Source: Pseudomonas sp. HS6 (GTDB lineage: Bacteria; Pseudomonadota; Gammaproteobacteria; Pseudomonadales; Pseudomonadaceae). Taken from it: a DNA stretch of 64,000 nucleotides. A program made the position numbers and the translations under genes. The DNA is taken from NCBI RefSeq assembly GCF_023375815.1, contig NZ_CP067412.1:558001-622000 (forward strand). The letters run 5' to 3'. Within the stretch, counting starts at the first letter, position 1. Each line of letters begins with the position of its first letter. The notes below the pieces were generated by a model. It saw only the letters and a program-made list of their open reading frames with translations, made no database searches and was not told the DNA's origin. Shown here one piece after another: positions 1 through 8,449 of the stretch.

Positions 1-972
1 CTTGCCCAATACCTGATGCTGATTGAATCCCAGAACCCCTTGCAGCGAATTCAGCACGGCTTGCGGGTCCTTGCTCGGAAAGCTTCCGCTGACCTTGCGC
101 GCGCTCAGTTCGTCGTTGAGCAACACGATCCGTCCCGGGTAATAACGCCGCAGATCCTGCACCACATCGGCCAGTGTCGACTTGTAGTAAGTCAGCCAGC
201 CCTGACGCCAGGCCAGTTGCGCTTCGCTGTCCACGGCATGCAGTTTTTGCGCTGCGCCTTCGCCGTACGCCACTTGCTGACCGGCGGTGAGAACCTGCTG
301 TTCGGCATCACGCGCCGCCGTCACACCGACGCGCCCGGACAGTACGGTGACTTGTGCGCCATGAGGTTGCAGACGCACTTCGAACTGCGTACCAAGCACC
401 CGAGCCTGGCCCTTTTCAGCCTCGACCACGAACGGCTCACCGGTGTGGGTCACGCTGAAAAACCCGGCGCCTCGACGTACCTGAACATGCCGCTCGCCAT
501 GACTGAAATCCACGGCGATGGCGCTGTCAGCATCCAGCGTGACCTGCGACTGATCGGCCAAGGTCACGGTGCGGATTTCGCCGGGCGCCGAAACATAATC
601 GGCGCCCAGATCATCAACCCAGCGCTGCGGCTGCCAACCGGTGCCGAGGCTGATCATCAACAACAGACAGGCCGCCATCGCCAGCGCCCCGGCCCAACGC
701 CGGACCTGCGGACGGCGCGGTCGGTCCATCGCATTGAGATAACCCTGCAAGGCGAATGCCTCTTCATCGGCCAGAGTGCGGGCGGGCCCTTCACTCAATT
801 CCCAGATGACCTGTGCCTGGGCGTATGCCTCGGCGTGGGCCGGATCGGCGCGCAGCCATTGGCTAAAGGTCAGTTGATCACCGGTGCTGGGGCGGTCGTG
901 CAACAGGCTCAGCCAGGCAAAAGCCGCCTGTTCCTGAGCGGGCGTCGGGGTGACGCGGTCGGTGTGATTCAC
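1..972 (-). CDS. FecR-family anti-sigma/signal transducer, 3' end cut by the window
   Basis: Cytoplasmic-membrane regulator that passes a signal from a TonB-dependent receptor to an ECF sigma factor. The GTG start at 972 overlaps the TGA of the sigma gene (GTGA), so the pair is translationally coupled. The visible 324 residues show an N-terminal cytoplasmic region (AFAWLSLLHD, WLRADPAHAEAYAQ), one membrane segment near residues 100-118 (ALAMAACLLLMISLG), and a periplasmic FecR domain with TLADQSQVTLDADSAIAVDF and VLGTQFEVRL. FecR proteins are usually about 320-330 residues, so only a few C-terminal residues should be missing. The partner receptor would lie beyond position 1. The family is clear; the siderophore is unknown. 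Confidence 0.9.
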   Translation of the reverse strand, partial: MNHTDRVTPTPAQEQAAFAWLSLLHDRPSTGDQLTFSQWLRADPAHAEAYAQAQVIWELSEGPARTLADEEAFALQGYLNAMDRPRRPQVRRWAGALAMAACLLLMISLGTGWQPQRWVDDLGADYVSAPGEIRTVTLADQSQVTLDADSAIAVDFSHGERHVQVRRGAGFFSVTHTGEPFVVEAEKGQARVLGTQFEVRLQPHGAQVTVLSGRVGVTAARDAEQQVLTAGQQVAYGEGAAQKLHAVDSEAQLAWRQGWLTYYKSTLADVVQDLRRYYPGRIVLLNDELSARKVSGSFPSKDPQAVLNSLQGVLGFNQHQVLGK

Positions 973-1535
973 GGTGCTTTCCCTGGCAGGCGTGGCGCGG
1001 GTTCGCGCAGGCTGGCCTTGCAGGCCTCGAGGGCGCGCATCATATGTTTTTCCACGGCGCTTTGGGACAGGCCCATGGCTTTGGCGATCTCGGCGTACTT
1101 GCGCCCGTGGATGCGATTGAGCAAAAAGATCTGCCGCGTGCGCTCGGGCAATGCGCGCAAGGCAGCTTCGACGTGGCGCAGATCATTGCCTGCTTCAAGT
1201 GCGGCTTGCGGTTCGCTGGCGCTACTGTCCGGCTCATCCGGTTGCCAGCCTTCATTGACCCGAACCCGCGTGCCTTCGCTGCGCAAATGGTCGATGGCGA
1301 TGTTACCGGCACAGCGCAACAGGTAAGTGCTGAGTTCTTCGACTTGCACCAGCGGTCGACGCCAGAAACGCAGGAACAGGTCCTGCACCAGATCCGCTGC
1401 CGTGGCCCGACAGCCGACGCGGCGATTCACCAGCGCTTCCATTTGCGGACGCTGCGAGAGGAACACTTGAAGAAAATGCGCACGTGCACCGCTCGGTTCA
1501 TCGTCGCGGGATTCCGGGGGATGACCGATCAGCAT
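969..1535 (-). CDS. ECF sigma factor of the FecI (iron-starvation) type
   Basis: RNA polymerase sigma-70 family factor, 188 aa, of the size of extracytoplasmic-function sigmas. Region 2 is seen in TAADLVQDLFLRFWRRP and STYLLRCAGNIAIDHLRSE. Region 4 is LRALPERTRQIFLLNRIHG followed by the helix-turn-helix KYAEIAKAMGLSQSAVEKHM. It should transcribe a TonB-dependent receptor gene once released by its FecR partner, whose start codon overlaps this stop. The ATG at 1535 lies one base after the stop of the DUF3325 gene, so it appears to be carried in one leftward transcript with the three membrane-protein genes upstream. It is clearly different from the citrate-type FecI at 3.9 kb. Confidence 0.92.
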   Translation of the reverse strand: MLIGHPPESRDDEPSGARAHFLQVFLSQRPQMEALVNRRVGCRATAADLVQDLFLRFWRRPLVQVEELSTYLLRCAGNIAIDHLRSEGTRVRVNEGWQPDEPDSSASEPQAALEAGNDLRHVEAALRALPERTRQIFLLNRIHGRKYAEIAKAMGLSQSAVEKHMMRALEACKASLREPAPRLPGKAP

Positions 1536-1536
1536 G

Positions 1537-1863
1537 TCAGTTCGACGCCCAGGCCGCGACCGGGCTTGTCAGCAGGCTCAGCCCGGCCAATGCCAACGCC
1601 AGACGCGGGCGATAAGGCAGCAACAGAACCAGTGCCAATGCACTGAGCATCAACACGGCGAACCAGTCGACCAGACCGAAATTCCAGCCATGGCCGGTAA
1701 CGGCAGCCCACAGCGACAGACTGAGTAAAATCCATCCGCCGAGTGTCAGGCCGCGACGTCGATGGACCGAAGGTTTGCCTCCAAGCACTTCGTCATGGTG
1801 ACGGGGCATCGCCAGGCACAGCGCCGTGAAACCTGCGTAACAAAGCAAAAACGCCAACAGCAT
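1537..1863 (-). CDS. DUF3325 small membrane protein of an iron-uptake operon
   Basis: A 108-aa hydrophobic protein with four likely membrane helices, including LLAFLLCYAGFTALCLAMP, GWILLSLSLWAAVTG and AVLMLSALALVLLLPY. It resembles the DUF3325 family, whose members sit beside PepSY membrane proteins and FecI/FecR/TonB receptor genes in Pseudomonas. The ATG at 1863 directly abuts the stop of the PepSY gene with no gap, and its own stop is one base from the sigma-factor start. No catalytic motif is visible. A role with the PepSY protein in ferric-siderophore reduction or transport is inferred from context. Confidence 0.75.
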   Translation of the reverse strand: MLLAFLLCYAGFTALCLAMPRHHDEVLGGKPSVHRRRGLTLGGWILLSLSLWAAVTGHGWNFGLVDWFAVLMLSALALVLLLPYRPRLALALAGLSLLTSPVAAWASN

Positions 1864-3453
1864 TCAGTTCGCCCCTTGCTCGAGGATGATCGGCCGGGTG
1901 GTTTCGCGGCGCGGTTTTCTCACAGCGAAATCCAGTCCTGCGCGCTGCACTTTCCATGCGCCCCAGGCCAGGAACAAGCCGCTCGCCAGACACGTCAGAT
2001 CAAAACCGGCCATTGCCCAATCGTGCTGGATCAACGTCGCACCGAAGTGATGGGAGGTGGTCAGGGCATTGAGCAGTGGCAGCGCTGCAAACAGCACGGC
2101 AGCCAATATGAGCTGTTCGATCCAGGCCTTGCGGCCCGGACGCAACAGCGCATGCACCACACTAAGACCCCAGACGATAAAGAATGCGTTCACTTCCCAA
2201 TCCGCACGTCCGGCAAGACCGATAGGCAACAGACGATTGGCCCAGAAGAACGCCGCCACGGCTGAAACAAGGCCGGCCATGCTGGCGATATTCAAAACCT
2301 CCACCAGCCGCAGTTCGAACGGCATCACGCCACTTTTGGCATGTTTGAGCTGTCGTTTGCCGAGCCAGATCACCAGTCCGGTGCCGATCATCGCGGTGCC
2401 GGCCAAGCCACAGATGAAGTACAGCCAACGCAGTACAGGCGTGGCGAACCTGCCCATGTGCAATCCGTAGAAGCCTCCGGCAATCGCCATCGGCAATGCT
2501 TTGTCCGGCGTGCTGCCGAGCAGTTGCCCGGTGACCGCGTTAAAAGTCATGTCATTGCCGTACTCGTAGACCACCTGATCGCCACTCGCCCGGGACAGCA
2601 CCGCCGACGCATTGGCATCGCCCGGATTGTTCACGGTCACGTACGCTACATGGCCACCGGGCCAGTGCTCATTGGCTCGTATCAACAGTGGCGTCAGCGA
2701 CGGGAGGGTTGCTGGCTGACCTGAGCGTTCCGGAGTGGGTGTTTCAGGGAACGCTTCCTCGAAAAACGCACCGAGGTTATTGCCGTAAGTCGCCATAATG
2801 CTGGCCGGCATCACCATCGACATGAAGATCACCAGGCTGCTGTAGGTGATCATCAAATGAAATGGCAACACCAGAACACCCACTGCGTTATGCCCATCGA
2901 GCCAGGAACGCTGGCCCTTGCGCGGGCGGAAGGTGAAGAAGTCCTTGAAGATTTTCTTGTGGGTGATGATGCCAGTGATCAGCGCGATGAACATCACCAT
3001 CGCGGCGCTGGTCGCCAGCCAGCGGCCCCACGGGTAAGGCATTTGCAGCTGGAAGTGGAAACGGTAGAAGAACTCGCCACCCATGCTTTCTCTAGGTAGT
3101 ACTTCTGCACCCGTTTGCGCATCAAGCGTCTTGCGGATGAATTTGCCGCGCTCGCCGGGTTGGGCTGGCGCTTGTTGCCAGCGCACATTCAGACCTGGAT
3201 CACGGGCGTCGGGCAGGCCAATGACCCAACGTGACGCGTCGGGGGCATGTTGTTGAAGATAGTGCTGGGCCAGCGTCAGGCTCACTTCGGCATTGAGCGG
3301 GCGCGACGGGATTTCCGGCTGCATCCAGTGGTTGGTCTCATCCTTGAAATAGGCCAGCGTCCCGGTCAGGAAAATCGCGAACAGCAGCCAGCCGAAGACC
3401 AGCCCGGTCCAGGTGTGCAGCCAGGCCATCGCCTGACGGAAACCCTCTTTCAT
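1864..3453 (-). CDS. PepSY-associated TM protein (putative ferric-siderophore reductase)
   Basis: Integral membrane protein of about 529 aa from the preferred ATG at 3453, which overlaps the stop of the DUF3649 gene (ATGA). An upstream in-frame start at 3525 would run through that gene and is unlikely. The N-terminus is LHTWTGLVFGWLLFAIFLTG, typical of PepSY_TM proteins. Further helices are seen around FHLMITYSSLVIFMSMVMPA, LYFICGLAGTAMIGTGLVIW and towards the C-terminus, with several membrane histidines that could carry heme. Homologues in siderophore loci (FpvG/FoxB-like) reduce or process ferric siderophores at the inner membrane. That role is inferred here from family and from the neighbouring Fur-like box. 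Confidence 0.85.
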   Translation of the reverse strand: MKEGFRQAMAWLHTWTGLVFGWLLFAIFLTGTLAYFKDETNHWMQPEIPSRPLNAEVSLTLAQHYLQQHAPDASRWVIGLPDARDPGLNVRWQQAPAQPGERGKFIRKTLDAQTGAEVLPRESMGGEFFYRFHFQLQMPYPWGRWLATSAAMVMFIALITGIITHKKIFKDFFTFRPRKGQRSWLDGHNAVGVLVLPFHLMITYSSLVIFMSMVMPASIMATYGNNLGAFFEEAFPETPTPERSGQPATLPSLTPLLIRANEHWPGGHVAYVTVNNPGDANASAVLSRASGDQVVYEYGNDMTFNAVTGQLLGSTPDKALPMAIAGGFYGLHMGRFATPVLRWLYFICGLAGTAMIGTGLVIWLGKRQLKHAKSGVMPFELRLVEVLNIASMAGLVSAVAAFFWANRLLPIGLAGRADWEVNAFFIVWGLSVVHALLRPGRKAWIEQLILAAVLFAALPLLNALTTSHHFGATLIQHDWAMAGFDLTCLASGLFLAWGAWKVQRAGLDFAVRKPRRETTRPIILEQGAN

Positions 3454-3755
3454 GCGTAACCCAAGCCACGAGCGGCGCCGGAGATCGTCGCCAAAATCAC
3501 GCTCGGCACCAGCAAGCCGACCCACGCCGCCCAGGCACTACGGCAGGCGAAGCACCAGAGCACCGCCACCAGATAGACCAGAAAAGAAACAGTCATACCG
3601 GTGATGACCGCTTCAGCGCGGTTCAGCGGCAGCCACAGCGTCAGCGTGACACTGGCCAGCGCCGCGACCAGATAGCCGCCAAACACTGCCGCGAGCACCC
3701 GCGAAGTGACGGCCAGACGATAGGACATGGGGAGTGCGGCGAGTTTGGCTTTCAT
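3450..3755 (-). CDS. DUF3649 small membrane protein
   Basis: A 101-aa membrane protein with three hydrophobic segments: VLAAVFGGYLVAALASVTLT, GMTVSFLVYLVAVLWCFACR and WVGLLVPSVILATISGAA. It matches the DUF3649 family found at the head of PepSY/DUF3325 iron operons in Pseudomonas. It is the first gene of the leftward operon, 64 bases from a Fur-like box at 3819-3833, and its stop overlaps the start of the PepSY gene. Function is unknown; a supporting role in ferric-siderophore handling is inferred. Confidence 0.75.
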   Translation of the reverse strand: MKAKLAALPMSYRLAVTSRVLAAVFGGYLVAALASVTLTLWLPLNRAEAVITGMTVSFLVYLVAVLWCFACRSAWAAWVGLLVPSVILATISGAARGLGYA

Positions 3756-3818
3756 GTTTCGACCCTGAAACGGTTAACGCCCGACCAACAGGCCGAGACG
3801 ACAGGCATGCGATATTAA

Positions 3819-3833
3819 TGATAAATATTCTCA
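3819..3833. promoter_or_regulatory. Fur-box-like site between the divergent iron operons
   Basis: TGATAAATATTCTCA matches the 7-1-7 Fur inverted repeat (TGATAAT-N-ATTATCA) at 12 of 14 informative positions. It lies in the 167-base space between the leftward DUF3649 operon and rightward fecI, so one Fur dimer site could repress both in iron-rich cells. Confidence 0.7.
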
Positions 3834-3922
3834 TACGCAAAAGAGTCTGATTGCCGGCATGCATTCACGGCCCTACAATGCGAACCATTCTTGTTCTCTA
3901 ACGCATCCCGCATGCGCCCGGA

Positions 3923-4420
3923 GTGATGCCGTTGTCGTCCGCCCATCCCGTCGAATCGCTGTATCAGGCCCACCACAGCTGGCTCACCGGCTGGCTGCGG
4001 CGCAAACTCGGCTGCCCGGACAGCGCCGCCGATCTGGCCCAGGACACCTTCATCCGGGTGCTGACCGCCCGCGAGCCGCCGGTGATCATCGAGCCCCGCG
4101 CATTTCTCACCACCCTGGCCAAGCGTGTGTTGTTCAACCATTACCGCCGCCAGGATCTGGAACGCGCCTACCTCGACACCCTCGCGCAGATGCCGGAAGT
4201 GGTCGCGCCTTCGGAAGAAGAGAAAGCGATCATTTTGCAAACTCTGATGGAGCTGGATCAGCTACTCGACGGTTTGCCGCATGCAGTCAAACGTGCATTT
4301 CTGCTGGCACAGGTCGACGGCCTGACCTATCCGCAGATCGCTGCTGAACTGAGCATCTCCGTGGCCACGGTCAAACGTCATCTGAATAAAGCGGCGATGC
4401 GCTGCTACTTCGCCCTGTGA
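3923..4420 (+). CDS. fecI: FecI, ECF sigma factor for citrate-type ferric uptake
   Basis: 165-aa sigma factor that closely parallels E. coli FecI: SLYQAHHSWLTGWLRRKLG, AQDTFIRVL, PRAFLTTLAKRVL, LERAYLDTLAQMPE and AFLLAQVDGLTYPQIAAELS all have direct counterparts there. It should direct RNA polymerase to the fecA promoter after FecA and FecR sense ferric citrate. The frame opens with GTG at 3923 followed by ATG at 3926; either could be the start, with GGAG just upstream. Its TGA overlaps the GTG of fecR. A Fur-like box lies about 90 bases upstream. Confidence 0.93.
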   Translation: MMPLSSAHPVESLYQAHHSWLTGWLRRKLGCPDSAADLAQDTFIRVLTAREPPVIIEPRAFLTTLAKRVLFNHYRRQDLERAYLDTLAQMPEVVAPSEEEKAIILQTLMELDQLLDGLPHAVKRAFLLAQVDGLTYPQIAAELSISVATVKRHLNKAAMRCYFAL

Positions 4421-5346
4421 ACCCGCCGATGGATTTTTCCTCGCAGGTCGCTGAACAGGCCGTGAACTGGTTGCTGGAAATGCAGCAGGGCCCGTTGAAT
4501 CCGCGCCAGCAACAAGCCTGGCAGCAATGGATCGACGCCCACAGCGAACACCGCCGTGCGTGGGAACACATTCAGCGGGTCAATTCGCGGTTGCGGGGTT
4601 TGTCTTCGCCACTGGCTCATGCCGCGTTGAACGCGCCAAAGTCCGGCAGTCGGCGTCAGGCACTCAAATTGTTGCTGCTTCTCGGCGCCGGCTCGGCGGT
4701 CACCTGGGGGATGCGCGAGCACAATCCGTTGCCGTCACTGCTGGCCGATTACCGCAGCCCGATCGGTCAGCGACGCAAGATATCGCTTGGTGCTGGCGGC
4801 CAGTTGCAACTCAACACCGCGAGTGCGGCGGATGTCCGGGGCGATGGTCTGATCAGTCTGCTCGAAGGCGAAATGCTGCTGACCGCCACTCAATCCTTCG
4901 AAGTGCAAACCGCACAAGGCGTGCTGAAAACTCAAGGCGCGCGGATCAACGTGCGGCAGTTTGCCGACCGCACGCAGGTTGCAATGTTTGAAGGTCGGGT
5001 CGAACTCAACACACAGGGGCGCGCGCCGATGCTGCTGCCGGTCGCCCGACAATTGAGCTTCAGCACAACCGCCATCGGTGAAGCCAAACCGCTGGACGCC
5101 AACAGCGGCGCCTGGGCCGACGGCATGCTCGTGGCCGCGCACATGCGTCTTGGCGATTTCCTCGACGAACTTGGCCGCTACCGTCGCGGGCAGCTCAATT
5201 GCGATGCGAAAGTGGCGGACTTGCTGATCTCCGGGACTTATCCACTGGACGACAGCGAGCGGATTCTCGATCTGCTGGAAATCAGCCTGCCGGTGAAAGT
5301 GAAGCGTTTTACCCGTTACTGGGTGACTGTCGAAGCCAAGGTTTGA
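4417..5346 (+). CDS. fecR: FecR, transmembrane regulator of FecI
   Basis: 309-aa inner-membrane protein that links FecA signalling to FecI. The N-terminal cytoplasmic part (NWLLEMQQGPLNPRQQQAWQ) leads to one membrane segment around LKLLLLLGAGSAVTWG. The periplasmic part contains ADYRSPIGQRRKISLGAG and ends with a stretch very like E. coli FecR (SGTYPLDDSERILDLLE and VKRFTRYWVTV). The GTG start overlaps the fecI stop as GTGA, so the two are co-translated. It is followed by fecA after a 90-base gap that should hold the FecI-dependent promoter. Confidence 0.92.
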   Translation: MNPPMDFSSQVAEQAVNWLLEMQQGPLNPRQQQAWQQWIDAHSEHRRAWEHIQRVNSRLRGLSSPLAHAALNAPKSGSRRQALKLLLLLGAGSAVTWGMREHNPLPSLLADYRSPIGQRRKISLGAGGQLQLNTASAADVRGDGLISLLEGEMLLTATQSFEVQTAQGVLKTQGARINVRQFADRTQVAMFEGRVELNTQGRAPMLLPVARQLSFSTTAIGEAKPLDANSGAWADGMLVAAHMRLGDFLDELGRYRRGQLNCDAKVADLLISGTYPLDDSERILDLLEISLPVKVKRFTRYWVTVEAKV

Positions 5347-5436
5347 TCAACCGCAAAAATAAATGAGCCGTTTTTCAGATCTGGCGTGACAGAGAAGGAA
5401 AGCCCCCTTGATTCAACCTTCTCAGGACCGTCCTCC

Positions 5437-7770
5437 ATGCACCCCACCCGCCTCACGCCACTGGCCCGAACCCTGCGCAATCTTGTCCTCGGCGCCAGCC
5501 TGAGCTTCAGCGCCCTGCCCCTTGCGCAGGCCGCCGAAACCAAGGCTTACCACATCGCCCCGTCATCGCTGGAAAACGCCCTCAACCAGTTCGGCCGTGA
5601 AGCCGGGGTGCTGATTTCCTTTGGCTCGCAGGTCACCAGCGGAGTGCAAAGCCGTGGGCTGGAAGGCAGCTACACCGCGGAACAAGGTCTGAACGCGCTG
5701 CTTGAAGGCACCGGCCTGCAAGCCCGCGCCGAGGGCGGCAACGCTTTCAGCCTGCAGCCATCGAACGACAGCGCCCTGGAGCTGGACACCTCGAAAGTGG
5801 TCGGCGACTGGCTGGGCGAAGCCGCGCAGGTCAACGTCTTCGAACATCCCGGCGCCCGTGACGTGATCCGCCGCGAAGAATTCGAACGCCAGGGCGCGAC
5901 TCAGGCCCGCGATGTGCTCAATCGCATTCCCGGGGTCAACGCCCCGGAAAACAACGGCACCGGCAGCCACGACATGGCGCTGAACTTCGGCATTCGCGGC
6001 CTCAACCCGCGTCTGGCTGCACGTTCGACGGTGTTGATGGACGGCATCCCGGTGCCATTCGCACCTTACGGTCAACCACAGTTGTCGTTCGCGCCGATCA
6101 GCATGGGCAACATGGACGCGGTGGACGTGGTGCGCGGCGGCGGCGCCGTGCGTTACGGCCCGCAGAACGTCGGCGGTGTGGTCAACTTCGTGACCCGGGC
6201 GATTCCGGATGAGGCGACGGTCAAGGGCGGTTTCCAAACTGAAACCAGTCCATCGTCCAGCCATGACGGCTTCAAGACCAGCGCCAATCTGCTGGCCGGT
6301 GGCACCAATGCCAACGGTCTGGGCGGCGCGTTGCTGTACTCCGGCACGCGCGGAGGCGACTGGCGCGAACACAGCGACACGGAAATCGACGACCTGATCC
6401 TCAAGGGCAAATACCAGCTCGACGAAGCCAACAGCTTCAACGCCATGGCCCAGTATTACGAAGGCAAGGCCGACATGCCTGGCGGTCTGAATGTCGCTGA
6501 CTACGATGCCGACCCGTATCAGTCGACCCGCCCGAAAGACCAGTTCTGGGGCCGTCGCACGATGTTCAATTTCGGCTATCGCTATCAGGAAGATCGCCGC
6601 GAATTTACCGCCAACACCTTCTTCACCAAGACTCTGCGGAGCGGTTATCTGGATCAGGGCACCTTCCTGTCGCTGTCGCCGCGCGAATACTGGGTACGCG
6701 GTCTGGAAACCCGATTCGCCCAAGGCTTCGACCTTGGCCCGACCAGCCATGAGGTCGGCGTCGGTTATCGATACATCAACGAGGCCGGTCACGAGTTGCG
6801 CTATCGCACCCCGATTGCCAGCAATGAATACCCGACCACCAACAGCCGCAATGACCGCGACACCCGTGGCGGCACCGAGGCCAATGCGTTCTTCGTCGAT
6901 GACCGCATCGACATCGGCAAGTGGACGATCACCCCGGGCGTGCGCTACGAGATGATCGAGTCGCAACAGACCAACAACCTGACCAACGTCAAATACAAGG
7001 GCGACTACAACACCGCGCTACCGGCGTTGAACGTGCTGTATCACCTGACCGACAGCTGGAATCTGTATGCCAACACCGAAGGCTCCTTCGGCAGCGTGCA
7101 ATACAGCCAGATGCCCAACCGCGTCAGCAGCGGCGAAGTGAAACCGGAGAAGGCCCGCACCTGGGAGCTCGGCACCCGTTACGACAACGGTGCCCTGCGA
7201 GCGGAAATCGGCGCGTTCCTGATCAACTTCGACAACCAGTACGAAAGTAACCAGACCAACGATTCGGTGATCGCCCGTGGCGAAACCCGTCATCAGGGCA
7301 TCGAGACCAGCGTCAATTACGCACTGGATGACTTGAGCCCGGCACTGGCCGGCTTCGATGTCTACGCCACTTACGCCTATGTCGACGCGACCATTCGCGA
7401 AGACGGTCCGAACAAGGGCAATCGTGTGCCGTTCTCGTCGAAACACAAAGGCACGATCGGCGTCGGTTACACCGAAGGGCCATGGAAACTGAACCTGGAC
7501 AGCAGCTTCCAAAGCAACCAGTTCGCCGACAACGCCAACACTTCGAAAGAAAGCGCCGACGGCAGCACCGGCAAGATCCCGGGCTACATGCTGTTCAGCA
7601 GCCGCGCCGGTTATGACTTCGGCCCGCAACTGTCGGACCTGAACGTGGCGGTGGGGGTGAAGAACATCTTCAACACCCAGTACTTCACCCGCTCGTTCGA
7701 TGACAACAACAAGGGCAAGTATGTGGGTGAGCCGCGCACGGTGTATGTGCAGACCTCCGTTGCCTTCTGA
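5437..7770 (+). CDS. fecA: FecA, TonB-dependent ferric citrate receptor with signalling domain
   Basis: Outer-membrane receptor of 777 aa from the ATG at 5437. An in-frame start at 5386 lies before a plausible signal peptide and is less likely. Order: signal peptide ending near LPLAQAAE; an N-terminal STN signalling domain (YHIAPSSLENALNQFGREAG); a plug with VVGDWLGEAAQ, FEHPGARDVIRREEFE and RIPGVNAPENNGTGSHDMA; and a barrel containing STVLMDGIPVPFAPYGQPQ, ALNVLYHLTDSWNLYANTEG and SSKHKGTIGV. Long stretches are nearly the same as E. coli FecA, so ferric dicitrate is the likely ligand. No fecBCDE transporter follows; the next gene is unrelated and faces the other way. This is the usual Pseudomonas layout. 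Confidence 0.95.
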   Translation: MHPTRLTPLARTLRNLVLGASLSFSALPLAQAAETKAYHIAPSSLENALNQFGREAGVLISFGSQVTSGVQSRGLEGSYTAEQGLNALLEGTGLQARAEGGNAFSLQPSNDSALELDTSKVVGDWLGEAAQVNVFEHPGARDVIRREEFERQGATQARDVLNRIPGVNAPENNGTGSHDMALNFGIRGLNPRLAARSTVLMDGIPVPFAPYGQPQLSFAPISMGNMDAVDVVRGGGAVRYGPQNVGGVVNFVTRAIPDEATVKGGFQTETSPSSSHDGFKTSANLLAGGTNANGLGGALLYSGTRGGDWREHSDTEIDDLILKGKYQLDEANSFNAMAQYYEGKADMPGGLNVADYDADPYQSTRPKDQFWGRRTMFNFGYRYQEDRREFTANTFFTKTLRSGYLDQGTFLSLSPREYWVRGLETRFAQGFDLGPTSHEVGVGYRYINEAGHELRYRTPIASNEYPTTNSRNDRDTRGGTEANAFFVDDRIDIGKWTITPGVRYEMIESQQTNNLTNVKYKGDYNTALPALNVLYHLTDSWNLYANTEGSFGSVQYSQMPNRVSSGEVKPEKARTWELGTRYDNGALRAEIGAFLINFDNQYESNQTNDSVIARGETRHQGIETSVNYALDDLSPALAGFDVYATYAYVDATIREDGPNKGNRVPFSSKHKGTIGVGYTEGPWKLNLDSSFQSNQFADNANTSKESADGSTGKIPGYMLFSSRAGYDFGPQLSDLNVAVGVKNIFNTQYFTRSFDDNNKGKYVGEPRTVYVQTSVAF

Positions 7771-7784
7771 TCCCTGCTGAAAAC

Positions 7785-7814
7785 AGAAAGGGCCTGCAAT
7801 TGCAGGCCCTTTCT
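7785..7814. terminator. Bidirectional terminator between fecA and the RaiA-like gene
   Basis: A perfect 30-base palindrome (AGAAAGGGCCTGCAA and its complement) lies just after the fecA stop and before the stop of the convergent gene. The A-rich and T-rich flanks serve both strands. Confidence 0.85.
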
Positions 7815-7841
7815 CATTGGGTGACTTATAAAATCAGCGTA

Positions 7842-8249
7842 TCAACTGTTGATCGCTGCCTGTTCGTTTTCCAGAAACTCTTCCTCCAGCAGCGCGTCAT
7901 TCGCCTTACTGGTAAATGGCACTACAGCGGCTCGCGGTTTGCCCCGCAGTTTGCCAAACAAGTGCTCCAGCGCGTGCTCCAGTTTTTCGGCTGCACCATC
8001 GATCGCCTGTTCCAGCGAATCGGCTTTGTGAGTGACGGAAATCGGTTGATGGCCTTTTGGCCGCGCTTCCAGTTGGCAGCGCAAATCATGGGGACCCGGT
8101 TTGTCACCGTTCTCGTCGCTCAGATGGACTTCGACACGGGTCAGGTCTTCCTCATAACGGTCGAGCGTGCTCTCAATTGTGGTTCGTACCCACTCCTCCA
8201 GTCGTTTGCTGCTTTGAATATGGTTGTCGCTGTTGACTTGGATTTGCAT
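7842..8249 (-). CDS. HPF/RaiA-family ribosome-associated protein
   Basis: 135-aa protein resembling ribosome hibernation/stability factors: MQIQVNSDNHIQSSKRLEEW, DLTRVEVHLSDENGDK, DLRCQLEARPKGHQPISVTH and SLEQAIDGAAEKLEHALEHL follow the beta-alpha-beta-beta-beta-alpha pattern of the family. It lacks the long C-terminal dimerisation domain of long HPF, so it is a short form. The residues after the last helix (FTSKANDALLEEEFLENE) are an acidic tail. It likely binds the 30S subunit under stress. It is a single-gene unit, and its upstream region holds an AT-rich element at 8358-8380 resembling the one in the fec intergenic region. Confidence 0.85.
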   Translation of the reverse strand: MQIQVNSDNHIQSSKRLEEWVRTTIESTLDRYEEDLTRVEVHLSDENGDKPGPHDLRCQLEARPKGHQPISVTHKADSLEQAIDGAAEKLEHALEHLFGKLRGKPRAAVVPFTSKANDALLEEEFLENEQAAINS

Positions 8250-8449
8250 AGTTCATCCCTTATTTCAGCTAGCTCGCAAGAGGCCTTGAACAGGATTTCG
8301 TGACCTCTTGATTACAACAATCGGCCCGCTTGACGAACATTTCAACCCCTGAAAAAAGATAAATATTCATACGCAAAAAAAGCCGGACAACCGAGTAAAG
8401 CGCTGGTAAGGTCGGGAGTTGGGTCGCCTCAGTTCCCTGTAAAATCTGC

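Noticed and set aside
16..1326. A 436-codon open frame on the plus strand
   Set aside because: It lies opposite the FecR and sigma genes, has no ribosome site, and its sequence is the usual mirror of GC-rich coding DNA.
5397..5433. GGAAA and CGTCC before fecA as a FecI promoter
   Set aside because: The spacing of 27 bases is too long for an ECF promoter, and the second element lies at the start codon.
5563..6966. A 467-codon open frame opposite fecA
   Set aside because: fecA is certain from its match to the known receptor; the opposite frame has no recognisable domain or start.
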